Below are positions 36,231 to 48,200 of a stretch of 64,000 nucleotides of DNA, piece by piece. The notes under the pieces were generated by a model. The model saw nothing but the letters and a program-made list of their open reading frames with translations, was not told where the DNA came from and ran no database searches. The position numbers and the translations under genes are program-made. Every line of letters begins with the position of its first letter. Position 1 is the first letter of the stretch. This DNA comes from Cryptomeria japonica (Eukaryota > Streptophyta > Pinopsida > Cupressales > Cupressaceae), in NCBI RefSeq assembly GCF_030272615.1, contig NC_081406.1, forward strand, positions 401,276,939 to 401,340,938, in the 5' to 3' direction.

Positions 36231-37411
36231 GACGTTGTTCCCTCCTTCCTTGTTTGGTGGTTAATTTTAGTCGTATAGTGATGTAGTGTGAAATTTATCA
36301 TGATTTATTTTATCTTTCTTGCGAGGGACAACAAATTCATTTATCTTTGTCTATGATGATTTAGCTAGAGTTTGTGAATCTTATGCACATAGCTTTTCTT
36401 CTTACATTTGATTTATTGTTCTCAATTCTTGATATTTTCCTTACTTTATTGTTGAAGTTGATAATCTCTTTTCTTCTCTCTTTAATTTATGAACTTTGGT
36501 GGCTAAACTAGTTTATCTTTATCTAATTTTGAATGCTGGTATAGTTTTTTAATGTGATTCCTCTTCAATAATGTATGAGGTAGACTTAGTTGAGTGTATA
36601 CGAGGAAGAAAACACAAGGAACTTTTGAGGATGGGCTTAAGTGAGGTTGTTATTCAGCTAGGACCCACTACCCACCTATGTGTGGTAACTATCTCTTGGA
36701 GACTAATCATCTTACACAAACAAGGGATAGGTATTGTGGTCTTGTATGGACGGTCTCACCATATATGTGTGTGGCCTAACACTATAAAGCCACTGAGTGA
36801 GAGTTAAGGGTTATGGATCTTGGACTATAGGTGATGGTTTTTAGATGCTCTTTGTGGCCAAGCATGGGTACTTGTTTGGAAAGACATGCCCATTTATGTA
36901 GCCTTCTGATGTGTACTTATTGGTGATGTGGATGAGTAGGTATGTGTATACTATTGTGTAAATTGCTTACCTATTCACTCTATTGATGTATATAGATGTT
37001 AGAAATGTATTATCTTGCTTAAAGGGTGTAAATCTATTGTGTTTATTATGTCTTAGGAATGCAAATATTGTGAAAATTCTAAAATGTGAAGTTATTTCAT
37101 GCTAGAATTTTATTCCGAGTGATGGTATATTTAACAAAATAGAGTGAATTGGTGTGTTACTATATTTGACTGGGTGAAGAATGATGTATCATGTTTCTCT
37201 TTATAATTAATGTATATTTAATGGATGGATTTAGAAACTACTTCATGGGGTTAACCATTTTTATGAATAATTTTTTCACTTATATCCAAGAAAAAGATAT
37301 ATATTTGAGATTGGGTAAAGAAGTTTCAGGACTAATGTGTGTGATGCTTTCATCTTAGTAATTGTGACTTCCAAGAGTAAGTTTATTCCAAGGGGGGGGG
37401 GGGGGGGAGGA
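36231..37411 (+). mobile_element. Second LARD, 3' part of internal domain
   Basis: Co-linear with 18727-19968 of the first LARD. Shared words in order include gttccctccttcc/gttccttccttcc, tttggtggctaaac, gagtgtatacgaggaag, ctatctcttgga, gtcttgtatgga and the end gacttcc-gagtaagtt. It finishes with a G-run of 16 or 17 bases and aggatg in place of the purine tract. It is considerably diverged from the first LARD, so it is a different subfamily or much older. Confidence 0.7.
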
Positions 37412-37865
37412 TGTAATACCCCTCTAACACTCATGTAATAAATAATGTATTATTATATTGATCCTACACTTAAATGAAAAGGATGTAAGTAATGAAATGG
37501 TAATTGATGTAGATAAAGAAATTTGTGGTCATTATGATGATAATGTTTCCACCAATATAGTTGATTATGGATGGCTGCATGAATATGCATGTATGGATGA
37601 TTAGGTGGAAAGGGATGATATCACATCATTGGAGAATGCATGTGATGTTAAAATCCCCTTCCCATGAATTTAAATATTTTGGTTTTTTATATGTGTACGT
37701 GGATGCCTAGCTATAATGTGGAAATACTCTAATTGTGCTAATGAGGAGATGGTCACTTAAAGATACTTTTACAATGTTATAATGTGTTATTAACAAGTGG
37801 ATTTCTCTAACCATGTTTATTATATGATCTCATTTGGAAAATAAATTATGATCTAGGGTAATGCA
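37412..37865 (+). repeat. 3' LTR of second LARD, first part (interrupted by element D)
   Basis: Begins TGTAATACCCCTC, matching the TGTAGTGCCCC start of the first LARD, directly after the G-rich tract. It runs to target-site half atgca of element D and resumes at 55586. Confidence 0.6.
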
Positions 37866-38801
37866 TGTTGGAATCCAAGAACACTAAGAGGGGGGGGTGA
37901 ATCAGTGTTCTACCGGTGACATCAATTTTAACCTTATTAATAAAGTAATTCAGTAATCGATAACCATAAAAGAAGATAAAAGTAAGTACAAATGATGCCA
38001 CCACAAGAACATACACCATAACATAGAGATTTATACATGGAAAACCTCAAATAGGAAAAACGACAGTGGGATTGGTGACCCACAATATCTATCCACTGGC
38101 CAAATGAATAAATATTACAATGGGGGCCTGCACATGCAGGAAGGCCAATATCCTAGAGAGCACTTCTCATCACAAAAGGAGCCTCACTGACTACAAACAC
38201 CAAATACTGGTTTACAAACAAAATTCTAAACTCAAAGAATGCATCTGCTATGCTGGATGAGTTCTGGTTGAAGCACTGTCTGTACTGGTTTTCACTGTGT
38301 CCTCTTTTACCAGTAACTTACTTCTAATCCCAAAAATCTAAAACAATAACCAAGACTGACTAAAAAATATTACATTCACATTTAGTCGATCAACATTGCT
38401 CGCACAATATCACACTACTATATCCTTTTCTCTATATGCATATTCAAAATAACCTAACCAGACTGACTTAAATACCCTTCCCAAACATAAAAATGAATGC
38501 CTTATGTTAGCTTATAATGAAATTACAATTTATTTACATGTCATCTTAGACAAAAATAAATACATTAAACTTTGTGACCGATGTTGCTGATTATTACTGT
38601 GTAGACCTGTCAGATCAATCTCCTATGTCGGCCTCATACATTGGTTCCTAGTTTACCGGTTTCCCTTGTCTGTCGGATGAATTGAATGATAGTTGCCAAA
38701 TTATGAATAATGGTGAGTATCTATTAAGTATCCAACCCAAAATGATGTGTGTTGCCATCAATGACAACACAACTAAACTGGATGAGTGTCAATTACCAAC
38801 A
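37866..38801 (-). repeat. 3' LTR of element D (936 bp)
   Basis: Plus-strand left end TGTTGGAATCC, right end TTACCAACA, followed by the complement of a purine tract (atctccccctttgg, 38802-38815). The hairpin is at 37878-37911. An inverted-repeat arm (gttgccatcaatgacaac) near 38750 faces tttggcattgatgacaac just past the tract. Confidence 0.8.
37878..37911 (-). other. U5 terminal hairpin with C-rich loop (element D)
   Basis: Arms agaacacta(a) and (a)tcagtgttct around a G-run on the plus strand. The stem sequence differs from A/B/C but pairing is kept. Confidence 0.65.
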
Positions 38802-39281
38802 ATCTCCCCCTTTGGCATTGATGACAACACTCATGTGAAAAATGAATCGTTGAAGTGTTATCCAAGTTCCTCCCAAAACTGATGACCAAAATTGACCCTC
38901 CTCTCCCTGAGCTATATACATTACTTCTCATGTCCCTTAACATTTTTCACAACAACCATTCCCCCTTTGACATCAATGACAAAGGCAGGGCAAAAGAATG
39001 TGTTTACCGGATCTAGATGTGTTGGCATATGCACACTCCAATGAGACATTGTAGGTGATTGAAGGTTTTGTCATTGATGGAAACCTTACAATCCTATGAC
39101 ACCGACAAGACATTCCACCAACACTAGCAAGATCAGACTCTACATTGACACTCAGATCACCGGCACCGGCAGTGAAAAGAAGCATACCGACACAGAGGCC
39201 GATAGGATTTTTGTTGTAATATATTTTGTTTATTATTTGTAAAATCATTGTAAGACAACTTGGCAAGTTGTAAAATGACTC

Positions 39282-39289
39282 TTATATAA
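39282..39289 (+). promoter_or_regulatory. TATA box in element C 5' LTR
   Basis: TATATAAG. It is matched in position by cttctataaga in the 3' LTR near 51840 and by the TATA-like stretch in LTR A. Confidence 0.55.
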
Positions 39290-39776
39290 GAGAGATCATT
39301 GTAGAACATTTTGTGTAAGTAAGAGGAATGTGATTAGGTGAAATAAGGCAGACCTATTATGCGAATTATAGGTTAAGGGTTTATGTAAGAAGCAGAGCAG
39401 AAACCGGTACTGGATCTGGCATTATAGATGCTACTTTGAAGCAGTACAAGATACTGGATTTATATAATCCATTTTGTAAGTCAGTGAGACTTCCTATTTT
39501 GTATTTGAGCAGTGAGCTCTAGGCAAGTGGTCTCCCTGTGTGTGCAGGCCCCTCTTGTAGCAGTAATATTCTCTTATTGGCCAGTAAGTGAATATTGTGG
39601 GTCACAAAACCCACCGAGGTTTTTCCCACACCGAGTTTCCTCATTAAATCCTTGTGTTATGGTGTGTTTTTCATGTGGTTGTTTTTATCTCTGTTTATTG
39701 CATTACTTTCTATTTATTGGTACATAGTATTAATATGCTTTACATGTTTTAAGTTAAGAAAATCTATTAACCGGTT

Positions 39777-39812
39777 AGATACTGATTCACCCCCCCCCCC
39801 CTCTCAGTATCT
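39777..39812 (+). other. U5 terminal hairpin with C-rich loop (element C)
   Basis: Perfect nine-base arms agatactga and tcagtatct. The loop C-run is lengthened here to 13 or so bases. Confidence 0.7.
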
Positions 39813-39828
39813 GTGGGAATCCTAACAA

Positions 39829-39842
39829 TTGGTATCAGAGCC
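39829..39842 (+). other. Primer-binding site of element C
   Basis: TTGGTATCAGAGCC, the canonical initiator-Met tRNA site, one base after the LTR. Confidence 0.9.
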
Positions 39843-39898
39843 TGGTCCTCTATTTTCAGAAGCCTAACAACTTGAGGAAGATCTTGACACTGGTAGAG

Positions 39899-41035
39899 AT
39901 GGAAAATCTGATGAAGCAACTTGAAGGAGCTCTCTCAAACTATGATGCAAAAAAATTGAAAAATATCAAACTTGAAGATGATCTAAAGGCTGCTCAGGAT
40001 ATTATTCAAGCACTTCAAGAGAATCTTACTATTTCAAGAAATAAGAGAAGAGAACTTTGTGAAAAGATGCAAAATGAGAATGATGAAAAAGAAACTCTTA
40101 ATGATATGATAAACAAGTTGAAGCAAGAGAACATGACAACAAAGAATGAGATGCAAGATATGACTATGAGATTTTGTAAAGAAATTGAAGATAGAAAGAA
40201 AAATGAAGAAGATTTGACTAGAAGACTAAGTGATGCAGCAAATGAGAACACAAGACTTAGCTATGAAAATGATTTGTTGAAGACAGATCTAATGCACACT
40301 TAGAATGACTCAAATGAACAGATGAGGTAGAAAGAAGTCTTAGAAAGAGAACTAGATATTGCAAATCAACATAAAGAAAAATTCAAGAAAAGCTTAGAAG
40401 AACTTGGTAACTTGCTGAAGAATCAAAAACCTAAAGGTGACACTTGTGGAATTGGCTTTGAAGTTGGTGAAAGCTTCGGTACTGCAAACACATAGGATCA
40501 TAGCAAACTGGTAAGACAACCTACTACTTATAAATTCAATGGCAAATGCTTTAACTATAATAAGTATGGTCATAGAGAAAATGAATGTAGATCTAGAAAC
40601 TATTAGAATACCAATGCATCCATCGGTCCATGTTCAAAATGCAACAAAGTTGGTCATAACTCCGAGAATTGCAGAATGAATGTGAGATGTTATGTTTGTG
40701 GAAGATTTGGACATTTATCTAATCAATGCAGAACACAAACCAGAATAGGTTATGGAAAGGTTATTTAGAGAAATAATGTGACTTATTATGCATGTAACAA
40801 AATTGGGCATATTGCTAAATTTTTTAGAAGCAAGTCCTCAGCGGTAGACAACAAAGGTCCTAGTTTGAAAGGAAGAGAAAAAGTTGAAGAAGTTAAGCAG
40901 GAATTCTGAAAACAATGGATCAGGAAATCAGAACTAAATGGTGTTGGGAATACTCCTCCACCGGTAGAACCAAGCAACACTCCACTGGCAGAATAGAGTA
41001 GCACTCCACCGGAAGAAGTCTCTTCATCAAATTGA
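39899..41035 (+). pseudogene. ORF1 of element C, Gag-like coiled-coil and CCHC protein
   Basis: Starts MENLMKQLEGALSNYD. I prefer this ATG because A and B share it. The coiled coil is uninterrupted to residue 135, then TAG codons occur near 40303, 40328, 40494, 40604 and 40768, at Gln positions by comparison with A and B. Knuckles: CFNYNKYGHRENEC (second Cys to Tyr), CSKCNKVGHNSENC, CYVCGRFGHLSNQC and CYACNKIGHIAKFF (last Cys to Phe). It ends TGA at 41035. Confidence 0.82.
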
Positions 41036-41337
41036 AGAAATATTTTTGAGGGTTTGGCAATCAATGAGACATATGCTATTATTCCCTCGGTTGATGGTAA
41101 GAAGTTGAAATTACTTCTATACCGGTAGTTATGTTAAGTGATTACTTAATTGGCATACATTAAATGTGGTAGTTGGTAGATTGACATTATAAATTAATGT
41201 TTTTGGCTCCATTTCACTTCACCGAGCATTCAAACATTCAAAGAGTGCGAAATTTCCAGAGCTAAGGCATTTCAAGCAAAGAGGCAAAGCATTTCAGCAA
41301 TCAATCCTTCCAAAGGTAGAAAAAGGTATTTATAACC

Positions 41338-43793
41338 ATGGCATCCTCTTCTGTACCTGAATTCATAGCAAACCCTACTATGGTCAAGGTAATCAAATGC
41401 CTTAGGCCCATATTTCAGTTAGTTCCCGAGATAGCTAGAAAGGATGACAATGTAGGTGCTTTTTCCCAAATTCCCAAAGGAGTTGTTTTTGTAGAAGACC
41501 CTAGAATTTATATCCATTGCCATATAGAAGAATTAGGAGATGAATAAATCAAGAACATGTACAAATCTGTTATCTGTGATGACTTCAGAAATATAAAACC
41601 TGAACACAAAATTGTTGAAACCCTAGGATTCACTGAGATCCTCTGCATTCCAGAATTCCCCAAGGAAGTAATAAGAATAGTATTGAGCAGGGTACATGGA
41701 GAATTCTTTTGGCTAGATTCAATTCATAAAATTACCAAGGAAGCTGTTAAAGCTATAACAGGGTTACCTTCCACCGGTAACAAACAAGACAAGACAAAGG
41801 TCTCAAATGACCTAGTAATAAACCTAACTAGTGCAACATCCGACAGAAGGTCTCTAAGGGTTAATGATGTGACCGACATAAATGTGAGATTTGTTAGCAT
41901 GATTTTAGGTTACAAAGCAACACATGCAAACTGACTTAACTCAGTTTCTAGTTTATGCATAAAAGTGCACATGATATGGTTAAGGATAATGTAAAAATTG
42001 ATGTATGTGAATGGCTAAAGGATGAATTGATTGAAAATTTAGGGAAGATCAAGAAGGATAAGAAAGGAACATTTAGATTTAGTAACTTAATTGTATGCTT
42101 AATGCTACACATAACCAAATAGGTGCCCAGTATAGGTATCAAGAACATTGGATTTGACATACCGGTAGGAAAACAATTATCAGACTTGTTCAACAACATG
42201 GGTAAAAGAAAACAAGAGAATATTGATGAGTATTTTCAAGCACTAAAGGCCAGAATGAAAAAAAGAGTTAGACTGTCATAGAAAATTGTAAGCAAATACA
42301 AATATTATATATGTTTTGTGATTAAAAAGGATGAGATCTGGATGGAAGCAGTTATCCTAGGAACAATTTGGGTTACTGAGATGGGTTATGAGACTGATGA
42401 CCACATCATTGAAACATATACTAAAGCACTTCTGGAAGCACCAAATGAACCTAAGGAAGAAGTATCTGGTAGTGTTGAGACCATTGAAAGCCAAATTAAA
42501 TCTAAGAAGAGAGTAAATAAAGTAGAATCAATAGTGAGGAGAGGTTCAAGGCAGGCTAAGGCTATAAAAGAAGATGTACTGAAACAAACTGGTATCACTG
42601 AAGATGAGTTACAAGCACAACAACCAAAAGCTCATTCACTGGTAGCAACTTCTTCAGAGAGTGACATGCCAGCTAAATTCAAAAGAGTTGTAAGGAAAAG
42701 ACAACCTTCACCAGTATCCACACCCTCGCCTAGAAGAACTAGACAAAAACAACAAGCAGTGAGGTCTCCAGTAAAGAAGACAACCCCAAAGAAAAAGGTC
42801 ACACCTAAGAAGAAAAGAACTCAACAGAATATTTCTCTGATTGATAGACTGTTGGATGAAATCATAGAAGAAGGAAAAATCAAGAACATAGAAAAATTAT
42901 ATGATACACTATCAGCAGATGAGAAAGTGCAAGTTGAAAACAATGTCATTTTACACCTGGATATCTATAAGAAGTTTTTTATGCAAGTTGTAGATGAACT
43001 ACCAGATGAATTATTCAAGAGACTAGAAGCAAGAAGACAATCTATTGTAGAACTTGACAAGAAAATCAAAATTCAAAAATTACTTGCTTTCTACCCAGTC
43101 AAGTCTCCAAAATAAATAGATAATCTAATTGCTAAGGCCAACCGATCAGTATTCTCTACTGTACACCGACATATTGCACTAATGGCAGGAAGAGTAAAAG
43201 AGGTAACAGAAGAAACATAAAATGGATGGGATATATTCCTTGTGGAGAAGGAAAAGCAAGAAAAGTATAGGAACCCCAAGCCTATCAAAGTCTATCAAAA
43301 GGACAAAGATAAGGGTAAAGGAAAGGTTGGTGGAGCTCCTAGTATCAAAATAAAAGATAACTTATCCCCACCACCTCTGATTACTCCACTAGTAATAACA
43401 ATAGAAGACCAACTGGTAGATGATAGTATGGATGTATCACAAGAGGATACTAATCCTAATTTAGAGATACTATACATAGTTGATGTTGATACGCAAAAGG
43501 TCAACATTGTGGTAGATAAAGACACAACCAGTAAGACTGACATGGCTAGTGAGCCACCGGCAACTGACAACATTGATAACACAAAAGGAAAAATTGAAGA
43601 TGATAGCATAGGGAAATAGATAGAGACTCCGATAGAGACTGAAATAGATCAATAGATAGAGAGACAAGCAAAGCAACAGGCTCCAGAACAGGAACAGGTT
43701 CATGTGGAAACAGTGCCACCAGTAACAGGAGAGAAACAAAAACCCTTTCTTAAGGAAATAGAAACATAGACTGACCTACCAGAGGTCACTACA
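41338..43793 (+). pseudogene. ORF2 of element C, N-terminal part (split by copia-1)
   Basis: Starts MASSSVPEFIANPT. It contains VHGEFFWLDSIHKITKEAV with TGLPSTG, then CEWLKDELIENLGKI, the IWVTEMGYETDDHIIETY block, a PKKK basic region near 42780-42830 and the HLDIYKKFFMQVVDELPDEL helical segment. One base is missing near 41963 (aaagtgcac against aagagtgctt in A). A TAG follows ITK near 42119, the same place as in element A. The sequence stops at target-site half ctaca of copia-1. Function unknown. Confidence 0.75.
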
Positions 43794-43805
43794 TGTAGGT
43801 CCCGG

Positions 43806-43840
43806 AGACAACTAAGAATGGGGGGGTGAATCAGTTGTCT
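43806..43840 (-). other. U5 terminal hairpin with C-rich loop (copia-1, 3' LTR)
   Basis: Arms agacaacta and (a)tcagttgtct around a G-run on the plus strand. Confidence 0.65.
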
Positions 43841-44703
43841 AATAAATTCAAACCAAAAACTTATTAACCAACTTAATGCTTAATACCGATAAAACAGTTA
43901 AGTATGCCGGTAAACAGTGTTAACAGAAAATTGCTATACCGGTAAGAATTAATGCATGAAACCTAAGCACAAAGTCATTCACAACATATGACACCAATAT
44001 TTGTACGTGGAAACCCTGTAAGGGGAAAAACCATGGTGGGAAACCTTACCCACAATCAGATGATACTACTGCAAATAGTAAGTGTACAAAGAGGGGTCTA
44101 CACATGCAGAAAGGCCAACAGCCTAGAGCTCACTGCTCAATCACAAAAGGGGAGTCACACTGACTACAGTTGGATGGTTAAATCCAATAAGAATGTACTG
44201 CACAAAATAGCATCTTCATATGCTGGATTCAATACCGGTGTAATGCTGATATGCTTCTGCGAAAACCTAACTTCACCTTTGAATGATTTCTTCATGTATA
44301 CCTCTGCTTAATCTCGCATATACCTTCACACAAATATTTTTTGCATTCCACACTTGATCTTACAAATAAGATCTTACATTTATACCATACCCTAAGACCA
44401 ATTTTAGTAGGTTGGCTCTATAAGATATTACAATAGAAACATTTTACAAATAATACAATATCCGATGCAATAATCAATTGAACATGTTGGCTTAATGCAT
44501 TTACAACAATAATAAATCAACTCCATAGGGTGCCATGTTGATCTGGAAAAGATAAACCTGTCGGTGAAACCCTAGATAACCTGGACCTATTTGCCGGTAA
44601 AAGCAAATATGCAAATAAGAATATACTAGTGATTATTACTTCAAAATAAAATGTCCACATGATGTCTTCAACATTACCAAGTGTCTTCGATGTCATTGCA
44701 GGT

Positions 44704-44757
44704 ACCGGTGAACATTATATCCTGCCGATGAACATTATATCCTGTCGGTGAACCATA
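44704..44757 (-). repeat. 20-bp tandem repeat in U3 of copia-1 LTR
   Basis: ccggtgaacattatatcctg repeats nearly three times. The copies differ mainly at the CCGG (ccggt, ccgat, tcggt). It is conserved at 50375-50428 in the other LTR. It lies 115-165 bases from the LTR start, where enhancer repeats are common. Confidence 0.65.
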
Positions 44758-44833
44758 TACAGATAACTGTTGCACAGTTTACTGTTTGCCGGTGAATGTT
44801 GATGGATCTCCAAAGTAGGTGTATTTAGTAGGT

Positions 44834-44898
44834 GTTGACATCAATAACAAAACCATACCAAAATACCAACAATCTCCCCCTTTGGCATTGATGGCAAC
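44834..44898 (-). other. Polypurine tract and bracketing inverted repeat, copia-1
   Basis: Arms gttgacatcaataacaaaa (44834-44852) and ctttggcattgatggcaac (44880-44898) flank the LTR/tract junction. The tract reads AAAGGGGGAGAT on the minus strand. Additional G-rich tracts lie at about 44963-44975, 45095-45105 and 45175-45185. Confidence 0.7.
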
Positions 44899-45263
44899 AC
44901 AAGATGGAAAAACCATCAAATTGCCAAAACAGAAATGGCAAGTACAAAAACCAACAATCTCCATTTCTCCCCCTGGGAGTAACATGTGTTTATCCAAAGA
45001 TTTATTTTCAATACCAATCTCTCATACCAATCTCTCCTTAAATGTGTTTTTCAAAATCTCTCCCCAAAAAGATAATGTGTTTTTCCATAGATTTCTCTCC
45101 CCCTTTGACATCAAATGCCAAAGTCACAAAAAGTCAAGTTCATACAAAATACCAACCAATTCAATATACCAACTACTCCCCCTAAGAAGTAGCTTCCTCA
45201 TCAAATACCGAAATAAAAGATTTGTCCATTTAATTCTATCAGTTGATGATAATCATCAACTAT

Positions 45264-48200
45264 CTAAGTCTCTACCGGTGGAGGTAAGACTCTGAGCTGA
45301 TCTCTGAGATACTCAAAAGTTTCCTTACGCAAAGGTTTTGTGAAAATATCTGCAAGCTGTTCTTTAGTATTCACATAAACTAGTTTTATCTCCTTTTCTT
45401 CAACTTTTTCCCTTAAAAAATTCAGTTTGATAGAAACATGGTTTGTTTTAGAATGTAATACTGGATTCTTAGATATATCAATTGCTGCAGTGTTATCACA
45501 ATATATAGTAATAGGTTCCTTGCATTTTACCTTTATGTCTTTCAACATTTGCTTAAGCCAAAGTACCTATGTACAATTTGTTGCTACTGCAACATATTTT
45601 GACTCTGTTGTTGATAAAGATGTACAACTCTGTTTATTACTTAACCAAGAAACTAATCTCTTTCCAAGAAAGAATACTCCTCCAGTGGTGATTTTTCTAT
45701 CATCCACATCTCCTACCCAATTTGCATATGTGTATGTATATAGATCAAAATCTTCATCTTTAGGATACCATAATCCAAGATTTCTTGTACCTTGTAAGTA
45801 CTGGGAAATGTTTTTTACTGTTGATTCATGATTTTCCCTAGGATTACTCTGAAATCTAGAAACTATACATACTGCATTCATAATATCAGGTCTGGTTTGA
45901 GTCAAATATAGTAAACCTCCTATCATAGATTTGTATCTAGTTGGATTAATAGGTGTAGATTCATCCCTTTGAGATAATTTGTCATTTTTTGTCATAGGTG
46001 TGCTTACCGGTTTAGAGTTTTCCATCCCAAATTTCTTAAGTAGTTCTTTCAAGTACTTAGATTGACTCAAAAGTATGCCTTTATTAGTCTGTAAAATCTG
46101 CAATCCTAAAAAGAATTTTATTTCTCCTATCATAGAAATTTCAAATTCATGCTGCATTTCAAGAGAAAATTCTTTGCATAATTCATCTTCTCCTCCAAAG
46201 ATTATATCATCAACAAATACTTCAGTAATCAAGATATCATCATTAGTTACTTTGTAATATAAATTGCTATCTGCATTTCCTTTAGTAAAACCAATCTTTA
46301 AAAGATACCTATCCAATCTTGCATACCAAGCTCTTGGAGCTTGTTTTAATCCATACAGAGCTTTTCTTAATCTACAAACCATATCATTGTCATCTATCAA
46401 GGAAAATCCATCAAGTTGTTCAATATAGACTTCCTCTTCAAGATCTCCATTAAAAAATGCACATTTAATATCCATTTGATAAACTTTGTAATCCTTGTGA
46501 GCTGCAAAGGCCGAGAATAATCTAATTGCCTTAATTCTGGCTACCGGTGCAAAGGTTTCATTGTAATCAACTCCTTCTTTCTGAGAATATCCCTTACACA
46601 CTAGTCTTGCTTTATTTCTGACAACCTTACCATCTTCATTGAGTTTGTTTCTAAATACCCATTTGGTTCCAATTACATTTTTATTTTTAGGCCGGGGAAC
46701 TAATGTCCAAGTATTATTTTTCTCAATTTGTCCTAATTCTTCTTCCATAGCTTTAATCCAAAATTTATCTTCACATGCCTCATTGATAGATAATGGTTCA
46801 ATTTGAGAAATAAGACATACCTCTTCATTTGCCAATCTTCCTCTTGTCATGACTCCTTTAAATTTGCTTCCAATTATCTGATCTTCAGAATGATTCAGTC
46901 TTACATACCGAGGTGTCTTAGTCTGTTGTTGTTCTTCATTTACTATGGAATCTTCTGATGATACCAGAGTAACTAGATCATCATTCTATACTGGTGGATT
47001 TATTGTAGGTCCATTTGTCATAATTTCTGTTACCGGTTTAGAGTCTATATACCTTGAAGTTCCTCTGAATTGTTCATCAATCTTTACATTTGTACTCTCA
47101 ACAATTTTCTATAATCTTTTATTAAAACATCTATATGCTTTACTCTTAGATGAATAACCAAGAAATATTCCTGCATCACTTCTAGGATCAAACTTGCCAA
47201 TATACTCATCTCTTCTAATATAATATTTACTTCCAAAAATTCTGAAATACTTAACAGTAGGAGTATTACCAAACCATAGTTCATGAGGGGTCTTACCGGT
47301 TTCACCTTTGATGTGAATTTTGTTGAATGTATAGACAACCATGCTTACTGCCTCTCTCCAGTACACATGTAGTAGATTTTCTTCTAATAACATACTTCTT
47401 GCTGCATCTAAAATAGTTCTATTTTTTCTTTCAACAACTCCATTCTATTGTGGTGTCCGAGGTGCTGATAACTGTCTTTTGATTCCATTTACTTCACAGA
47501 ATGTATTAAAATCTTTAGATGTGAATTCTCCTCCTTGATCTGATCTTAAACATTTAACTTTCTTACCGGTTTCATTTTCAACCATTGCTTTGAATAGCTT
47601 GAACATCCCAAGTTCTTCTGATTTTTCTCTGAGAAAAGTAAGCCAACACATTCTAGAATAATCATCAATAATTAGCATGAAATATCTATCACCTTGTAAG
47701 CTTTTAGTTCTAGTTGGACCACATACATCAGTGTGAATTAAGTCAAGGGCATTATTGGATTTTTCTGGAATACTTTTGAAACTAGCTCTAACTTGTTTTC
47801 CGAATTGACATTCCTTGCAAATTGTATTATGAGGTTTCACAATTTTAGGTAGATCTCTAACTGCCTTAGAAGTACTGATTTTTACCATGCAATCAAAATT
47901 TACATGACATAGTCTTTTATGCCATAGCCAAATTTCATCTATATGTGCAATTAATCATGCCTTTTCACTATTATTCAAATGAAAGATATTACCTCTAGTT
48001 TGATTACCGGTGGCAATTTCCAAACCCATGATTTTGCATTTTCCATTTTTAAATTGTAACTGAAAACCTTTCTCAACTAATTGACCAACACATAAAAGAT
48101 TATGTTTTAATCCTTCAACATAGTAGACATTGTCAGTGTTATGTTTACCATCAAGAGATATTGAACCCTTACCTTTGATTGAACAGGCTTTGTCATCTTC

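Larger units (their letters stand above)
39020..39827 (+). repeat. 5' LTR of element C (808 bp)
   Basis: TGTTGGCATATGC to CCTAACA. ACCGAC is at 39186, TATATAAG at 39282-39289, and the terminal hairpin at 39777-39812 with an expanded C-run. It is close to the 3' LTR by eye, with small private changes such as gtcagtgagac here against gtcactgagac there. Confidence 0.92.
43794..44871 (-). repeat. 3' LTR of copia-1 (1,078 bp)
   Basis: Minus-strand start TGTTGGTATTTTGG at 44871, end GGGACCTACA at 43794. The terminal hairpin is at 43806-43840, and a 20-bp tandem triplet is in U3 (44704-44757). Confidence 0.95.
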
